This document shows positions 33,200 to 36,997 of a stretch of 36,997 bases of DNA, piece by piece. Origin of the DNA: Pirellulales bacterium. GTDB taxonomy: Bacteria; Planctomycetota; Planctomycetia; Pirellulales; Thermoguttaceae. The position numbers were made by a program, and so were the translations under genes. Positions within the stretch are counted from its first letter, which is position 1; each line of letters begins with the position of its first letter. The notes under the pieces are model-generated. The model saw only the letters and a list, made by a program, of their open reading frames with translations. It was not told the origin of the DNA and searched no databases. The DNA lies in NCBI GenBank assembly GCA_016935315.1, contig JAFGRD010000087.1, positions 1 to 36,997 of the forward strand. Direction: 5' to 3'.

Positions 33200-35689
33200 T
33201 TAGTACGTGCTCTTGTACGTGTTGGGGGAGTTGCGATCCCAGAACATCCGCGGCCCGACCACGAAATCCGTCATCGTCTCGTTGGTCCACGGGAACAAGC
33301 TGCGGGTTTTGTCCTCTTTGAGGTCGTACATCAGGAACCAGGGTTCGCCGACGACCTGATCGCTGTCGCGGGCCACGGTGCACAGCGACCCACACGGCGA
33401 GAACGACAACAGCCCGCTGCGATACATGCTCTTGTTCGGCGGCAGGCGCAACTTCTTGACCATCTCCTCGCCTTCGAACACGTAGATCTGGTTCGGTGCT
33501 TGGGTGGCCGCCCATTTCAGCGACTTTGTGTCGGCGGCCACGCCGCCCGGCTCGGGAAGCAGCGGGGCCCCGGAAGCCGAGTGGTCGTCACCCGAGAACC
33601 GGAAGATGCCCCGTTCGCCATCGGTGCCGAAAATCACGTGCTTGTCCCTGGTAATGGCAATCGACATCTGTTGGGCGGTCCATTTCTGGCCCTCCAGACG
33701 CTGATAAACCTTCGGCCGCAGCCCGGCGGTGGAAGTCGCCGCCAACACGTCGGCGATGTCGTCGGCCACCAAAATCGAATCGGAATTCGCGCCGACGGCC
33801 ACGTCGACCGGATGCACCAGCGTCTTGGTCGCGTCCTTCTCCACCAGCGTCGACACCTTCCCGGTATCGTCGATCCGCATGATCTTGCCGCCGTCGCGCG
33901 GAACGGCCAACACCAGACCGTTGTCGCGATGCAGGGCCATGCCGGTCGGCGTGTAAGGCAAATTGACCCAACCCAGCACGCGACCGTGCTCGTTGACCTG
34001 ATAGACCTTTCCCGGCCCCGTCTCGTCGCCCGTGGCCACATAGAGCACAAATGCCGGAGGCAGTTCGGGCGGGGGCGCCAGGGCCTCGATGGCGCCTTCC
34101 GGCAAAGGCTCGCGACCTTCGCCTCCACCTCCGTCGCCGCCGCCAGCGCCATAGCCGTCTCCGTAGCCCGGTTGACCGTAGTTGCCGAGCCTGAGCCTGG
34201 GGTCAAATGCGACTCTCGGATCGTAGAGCACCCGCGGGTCGTAAATGGTGGGCATTTCAGGAGTCCGAATATCCGGCCGAATCACGCGCGGACCCACCAC
34301 TCGCGGACCAATCGTCTGCGGGCCGATGGCACCGAGCATGCCAGGACCGCCGGGGCCGCCGGGTCCGCCGGGTCCGCCGGGGCCATCGGGTCCAGCAAGG
34401 CTATTGGGACCAGGTTCTGGACCGGGACCTGGACCGGGACCTTCACCCGGTGCCTGCCCAGGCTGCATCGCCTCATTTGCGTCATTGTTGTGCTCGTGCG
34501 GCCGGTCGCCTCCGGGGTGGGAATGCGTGGTCTCGGTGCCGTCGCTGTGGACGTGTGTGTGCATGACGCATTCGCCATCTGCGCAAGCTTCGCCGGGTCC
34601 ATTTCCCGGTCCCTCGCCGGTGCCGTCGCCCGGCCCCTTGCCAGGCCCATCACCGGGTCCGCTACCAGGTCCGGCGCCGGGCCCATCCCCGGGTCCGCTA
34701 CCCGGCCCGGCCCCCGCACCGTCTCCGGCGCCGTCGTGGTAGACGTGCGTCACTGAACCGTCTTCGGCGGCGCCATCGTGATAGACGTGCGTCACTGATC
34801 CGTCTTCGGAGGAGCCATCGTGATAGACATGGGTTGTGGAACCGCCACCGTCATGGTGATAGATGGTCCGATCTCCACCGACGTGGACCACGCGGTCGCC
34901 ACCGCCATCGTGGTGCACGACCCGATCCTCGCCGTGATAGATGTGAGTAGTCGTGCCATTGTGTTCAACGACGTCCGTGCCGCCGTAGTGCACGACGCGG
35001 TCGTCATAGAGGTGCGTCGTATCCACGTGTTCGACAACTCGGTCTCCACCGGCGATCACGGTGCGCGTTTCTGGCACGACCACCGTCCTGATGTCCGGCA
35101 CAACGGTCTGTGCTCGGGGGACCATCACCGTTCGCGCTGGAGGAACAACCACCGTTCGCGGCTGCGGAAGGTACGTCCTGGGCGCCGGCAGATACGAGGT
35201 ATAGTCTGGCTGTGTTGCGATATGGACGGGCGGACGGCTCACGACCGCCGACGGCGGCGCGAGCGGCACGGTTGTCTTCGTCTGTGGGGTCACAACGCGG
35301 GTGTCGAAGAGCGGCTCGCGGTGGCCGTTGCCATCGAGGTACAGGCCTTGCAGATCTCCCCAATTTCCGTCAAAAATCACCGTGGAACGGTCGTCATTCC
35401 AGCCCCAGCGATCACCGATCTCTTTGCCCTGCTCGTTGACCACACGGAACTTGTGTTTCCGACGGCTTTCGGGCGGGATGTTGAAACGGACTTCGACGTG
35501 CAGGTACTTTCGCGGGCCCGCGGTCGCGACGGTTGCATCACTGGCGCCCAGAGGGCGGTTGAGTCTGCTCACCTTTTGACGATGCCAGGGTGCCGGATCA
35601 TTTGCACTGGCGGCAGACCGCTGCGCCAAGGCGGTGGCAACACTGCAGGTCAGCGTCAAGCCCACAAGCAAGGTCGTGCCAAATCTCAT
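33200..35689 (-). CDS. Secreted mosaic protein: His/Asp repeats, collagen-like tracts, propeller
   Basis: The 829-residue protein has a signal peptide (about 1-23). Residues about 60-125 form a compact domain with YLHVEVRFNIPPES and STVIFDGNWGDLQG. Then come a stretch of TVVVP-type repeats (about 155-205), a His/Asp-rich region with VVHHDGGG and three THVYHDG units (about 211-320), and a Gly-Pro tract (about 322-363). A short Cys pair and a second His-rich patch (HTHVHSDG, HSHPGGDRPHEH) lead into a GPGGPGG collagen-like tract (about 413-450). The C-terminal 285 residues form an NHL/SMP-like propeller (VYQVNEHGRVLGWV, VHPVDVAVGANSDSILVADD). Metal binding by the His/Asp part and an extended surface stalk are inferences. 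AAGGAG eight bases upstream supports the start. Confidence 0.85.
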   Translation of the reverse strand: MRFGTTLLVGLTLTCSVATALAQRSAASANDPAPWHRQKVSRLNRPLGASDATVATAGPRKYLHVEVRFNIPPESRRKHKFRVVNEQGKEIGDRWGWNDDRSTVIFDGNWGDLQGLYLDGNGHREPLFDTRVVTPQTKTTVPLAPPSAVVSRPPVHIATQPDYTSYLPAPRTYLPQPRTVVVPPARTVMVPRAQTVVPDIRTVVVPETRTVIAGGDRVVEHVDTTHLYDDRVVHYGGTDVVEHNGTTTHIYHGEDRVVHHDGGGDRVVHVGGDRTIYHHDGGGSTTHVYHDGSSEDGSVTHVYHDGAAEDGSVTHVYHDGAGDGAGAGPGSGPGDGPGAGPGSGPGDGPGKGPGDGTGEGPGNGPGEACADGECVMHTHVHSDGTETTHSHPGGDRPHEHNNDANEAMQPGQAPGEGPGPGPGPEPGPNSLAGPDGPGGPGGPGGPGGPGMLGAIGPQTIGPRVVGPRVIRPDIRTPEMPTIYDPRVLYDPRVAFDPRLRLGNYGQPGYGDGYGAGGGDGGGGEGREPLPEGAIEALAPPPELPPAFVLYVATGDETGPGKVYQVNEHGRVLGWVNLPYTPTGMALHRDNGLVLAVPRDGGKIMRIDDTGKVSTLVEKDATKTLVHPVDVAVGANSDSILVADDIADVLAATSTAGLRPKVYQRLEGQKWTAQQMSIAITRDKHVIFGTDGERGIFRFSGDDHSASGAPLLPEPGGVAADTKSLKWAATQAPNQIYVFEGEEMVKKLRLPPNKSMYRSGLLSFSPCGSLCTVARDSDQVVGEPWFLMYDLKEDKTRSLFPWTNETMTDFVVGPRMFWDRNSPNTYKSTY
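34330..34725 (-). repeat. Gly-Pro low-complexity coding tracts
   Basis: Two blocks of short imperfect repeats lie within the mosaic gene: about 34335-34450 (nine-base units encoding GPG) and about 34600-34725 (GPG with Ser, Asp, Ala, Lys or Glu between). They encode collagen-like or extended linkers. Confidence 0.7.
34736..34819 (-). repeat. In-frame 42-bp tandem repeat
   Basis: Two full 42-base units (34736-34777 and 34778-34819) differ at only a few positions, and a partial third unit continues to about 34850. Each encodes 14 residues of the form THVYHDG plus a Ser/Ala-Glu-Asp-Gly-Ser-Val spacer. The near identity at the DNA level points to recent duplication. Confidence 0.85.
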
Positions 35690-35863
35690 CCGTTTTGCTC
35701 CTTAAGCTGAGTTGTCCACGACAGCGCCATCAACTGTGCGGCATCGGGGACGATACTTCAAAGCAAATCGCCGTGTGTTGCGACATGGGAAGCAGTAAGA
35801 GGATGGGGCTCCATTGGACGCACGCCGGATCCCCCCCTGAAGGCGGATCTACTTCACCATGTA

Positions 35864-36295
35864 TTAGTATACCAAAACCGGACGCCGAGTGCAAAAGTCC
35901 AGCAACCCTACGTCATTTGGTCGGGTATCGCGGAACTCATGGATCTCCAACACGTTTCCGTAACCCGAATCGGGAACCCCCCACTCGTTTATTCCCTCTG
36001 AACGTGTTTCGGGACATGGCGCGAGGCATTGCGGGCCGCCGGTGTATCGGCACCCCCCTTCAGGGCAGGGCACCGGACATCGGCCGGTGAGAGATCCGAT
36101 ACGCGGCACTGATCCAGATGCGCCGCGTTGAGCAGGCTGCTGCTCGGAGGCATCTCGATCGACGGCCACGATCGTGGCGATCGTGCCCAACTTCGCCGCT
36201 GTGTCCGTCGAGGTTTCTCTCTCGGCCGCTGACAACGCAACCGCCGAACCGACCAGTGCCAACAGCGCGATGGAGACTAAAGACAACCTCGTCAT
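35864..36295 (-). CDS. Small secreted Cys-rich protein (possible separate gene within the RHS frame)
   Basis: Starting at 36295, this frame gives 143 residues with a good signal peptide (MTRLSLVSIALLALVGSAVALSA, cleavage near 24), then GRCPVPCPEGGCRYTGGPQC, LAPCPE and a C-terminal IHEFRDTRPNDVGLLDFC. AAGGA stands nine bases before the ATG, so an independent start is credible. The same frame continues upstream without a stop into the RHS fragment, so the region could equally be the end of one 372-residue product. Its place right after an RHS tip would suit an immunity protein, but the signal peptide and Cys content also suit a secreted factor. Function unknown. Confidence 0.55.
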   Translation of the reverse strand: MTRLSLVSIALLALVGSAVALSAAERETSTDTAAKLGTIATIVAVDRDASEQQPAQRGASGSVPRIGSLTGRCPVPCPEGGCRYTGGPQCLAPCPETRSEGINEWGVPDSGYGNVLEIHEFRDTRPNDVGLLDFCTRRPVLVY

Positions 36296-36982
36296 GCTGC
36301 CGTTCCTTTCATTGTGAGGGTAGTCGCCTGGGATAGGAGTCGTCCCATATCGGAACATCTGTCTCCAATGTATCGTGCAGTGGTATTGCGTTCCGCCGCC
36401 AGGGCCACAGGCGGGCTTGTTGATGTTGGGGATCTTGAAGCACTTGTCTATCTGCAAGAAGTCGCCCCACATCATAGGGATGCGAGCCGTATTTGGGCAA
36501 GATTGCTGCAAGAAGACCCCACCGACTCCACCCGCGTATGGATAACTGTATCGTGGGCATATCGGCCATTTTGGATGACGGTTCCTACAGTCACATTCCT
36601 CTTCACGAGGGGTCCGCGGTCTTATCTCGTCATCGCGGCCGCATTCCGTCGGGTAGCACAAGACGATCGTAGCCGCACCCACACCCGTACAAATCGGCTT
36701 AAGGCAACATCGCGCAGCGCTACCAGCAACACTCTCGCTCGGCGGGGCTGGTGGGGCTACCGGCGGGGCTGGCGGCGCTACTGGAACATCGAGGATTTGA
36801 CGGAGTCCTCCCGGATCACGCTGGACGACCGGATAGTCCCCCACATACCGATACAGATTCCCATCTTCCGCACGAAACCCAATCGGATCCTCACTCATCC
36901 ACCTGCCTGTGCTTAGAACTCGTACAAGAATTACTTCCCGGGTTTCGCCCTCGGCTTGATGGTGTAGTTCCAGTCGGGGCAT
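35864..36982 (-). CDS. RHS core fragment with variable Cys-rich tip
   Basis: In this frame, from about 36913, the sequence reads STGRWMSEDPIGF, then EDGNLYRYVGDYPVVQRDPGGL, the hallmark end of an RHS repeat-associated core. After it come a Pro-Ala-rich linker and a Cys-rich tip (about 90-229) rich in CC, CDCRNRHPKWPICP and GGGTQYHCTIHW. RHS proteins are very large shell-forming polymorphic toxins or surface proteins whose C-terminal tip varies. Here only the last part of the core is visible, and no stop separates it from the secreted Cys-rich frame beginning at 36295. The start is unknown: ATG 36982 lies upstream of recognisable core, and ATG 36898 is inside it. The tip DNA is visibly richer in A/T than the neighbouring genes. 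It may be an orphan tip cassette or a broken gene. Confidence 0.6.
   Translation of the reverse strand: MPRLELHHQAEGETREVILVRVLSTGRWMSEDPIGFRAEDGNLYRYVGDYPVVQRDPGGLRQILDVPVAPPAPPVAPPAPPSESVAGSAARCCLKPICTGVGAATIVLCYPTECGRDDEIRPRTPREEECDCRNRHPKWPICPRYSYPYAGGVGGVFLQQSCPNTARIPMMWGDFLQIDKCFKIPNINKPACGPGGGTQYHCTIHWRQMFRYGTTPIPGDYPHNERNGSMTRLSLVSIALLALVGSAVALSAAERETSTDTAAKLGTIATIVAVDRDASEQQPAQRGASGSVPRIGSLTGRCPVPCPEGGCRYTGGPQCLAPCPETRSEGINEWGVPDSGYGNVLEIHEFRDTRPNDVGLLDFCTRRPVLVY
35866..35894 (-). promoter_or_regulatory. Sigma70-like promoter for the mosaic-protein operon
   Basis: On the minus strand TTGCAC (35889-35894) and TATACT (35866-35871) are exactly 17 bases apart. Transcription would start near 35860 with a leader of about 170 bases before 35689. 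The promoter lies within the last ten codons and stop of the upstream gene ending at 35864. Confidence 0.6.
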
Positions 36983-36997
36983 GTGTTGTGTCTGTGG
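36931..36997 (-). CDS. C-terminal end of an upstream reading frame (partial)
   Basis: In a frame different from the RHS fragment, the last 21 codons to a TAA at 36931-36933 read HNTCPDWNYTIKPRAKPGK at their end. This looks like a natural protein C terminus, with Cys, Trp and a basic tail, running in from the right edge. It ends about 18 bases before the RHS core homology begins, which is how an RHS gene followed by an orphan tip cassette would look. With so few residues the identity is a guess. Confidence 0.3.
   Translation of the reverse strand, partial: HRHNTCPDWNYTIKPRAKPGK

Noticed and set aside
34330-34850. Short repeats as a possible CRISPR array
   Set aside because: The repeats are in frame, without unique spacers, and encode Gly-Pro and THVYHDG units.

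Overview
The window is GC-rich bacterial DNA whose protein families point strongly to a planctomycete, probably of the Pirellulales type. It carries a DUF1800/DUF1501 pair, a DUF1080 protein, a TIGR03790 protein, a ThuA-like protein, PQQ-type beta-propellers, a heparinase II/III protein, an EboB-like TatD hydrolase and the tail of an RHS protein. Many products carry signal peptides. No rRNA, tRNA, CRISPR array or intact insertion sequence was seen. Assignments come from reading motifs in the translations; no database search was run.

Layout. 1-493: non-coding, with two tandem sigma70-like promoters firing leftwards out of the window. 494-5644 (+): four-gene operon of a large secreted protein, DUF1800, a four-helix membrane protein and a Tat-exported DUF1501 protein. 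5770-6551 (+): near-consensus promoter, XRE regulator and free-standing acyl carrier protein. 6578-6997 (-): single-domain response regulator. 7360-9576 (+): sodium:solute symporter with a large soluble insert. 9771-11085 (-): secreted M23-type peptidase broken by a one-base expansion of a C7 run. 11410-17120: two GT-C-like membrane glycosyltransferases on either side of a TIGR03790 protein. 17445-18440 (+): DUF1080. 18590-18808 (-): cold-shock protein. 19355-20782 (+): membrane-anchored coiled-coil protein. 20776-22945 (-): overlapping pair of a HEAT-repeat protein and a membrane protein. 23152-24290 (+): 83-residue protein plus EboB-like TatD hydrolase.

24359-32249 (-) is the most system-like region. 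Four exported proteins are encoded on one strand: a glycosidase-like TIM barrel, a heparinase II/III-type lyase, a ThuA-like protein, and a protein in which an S-adenosylmethionine methyltransferase fold is joined to a very long PQQ-type beta-propeller. I read this as a candidate uronic-acid glycan utilisation locus without SusC/SusD, which is inference. A 111-bp element with inverted ends lies between its two halves.

32424-35689 (-) is a two-gene operon. Its first gene encodes an 829-residue secreted mosaic with His/Asp-rich tandem repeats, collagen-like Gly-Pro tracts and a C-terminal propeller. Its promoter sits inside the 3' end of the next upstream gene. 35864-36997 (-) is an RHS tail: the last 21 codons of one reading frame, then a short RHS core piece with a Cys-rich variable tip, which runs in frame into a small secreted Cys-rich protein having its own start signals. 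This resembles an orphan RHS tip cassette.
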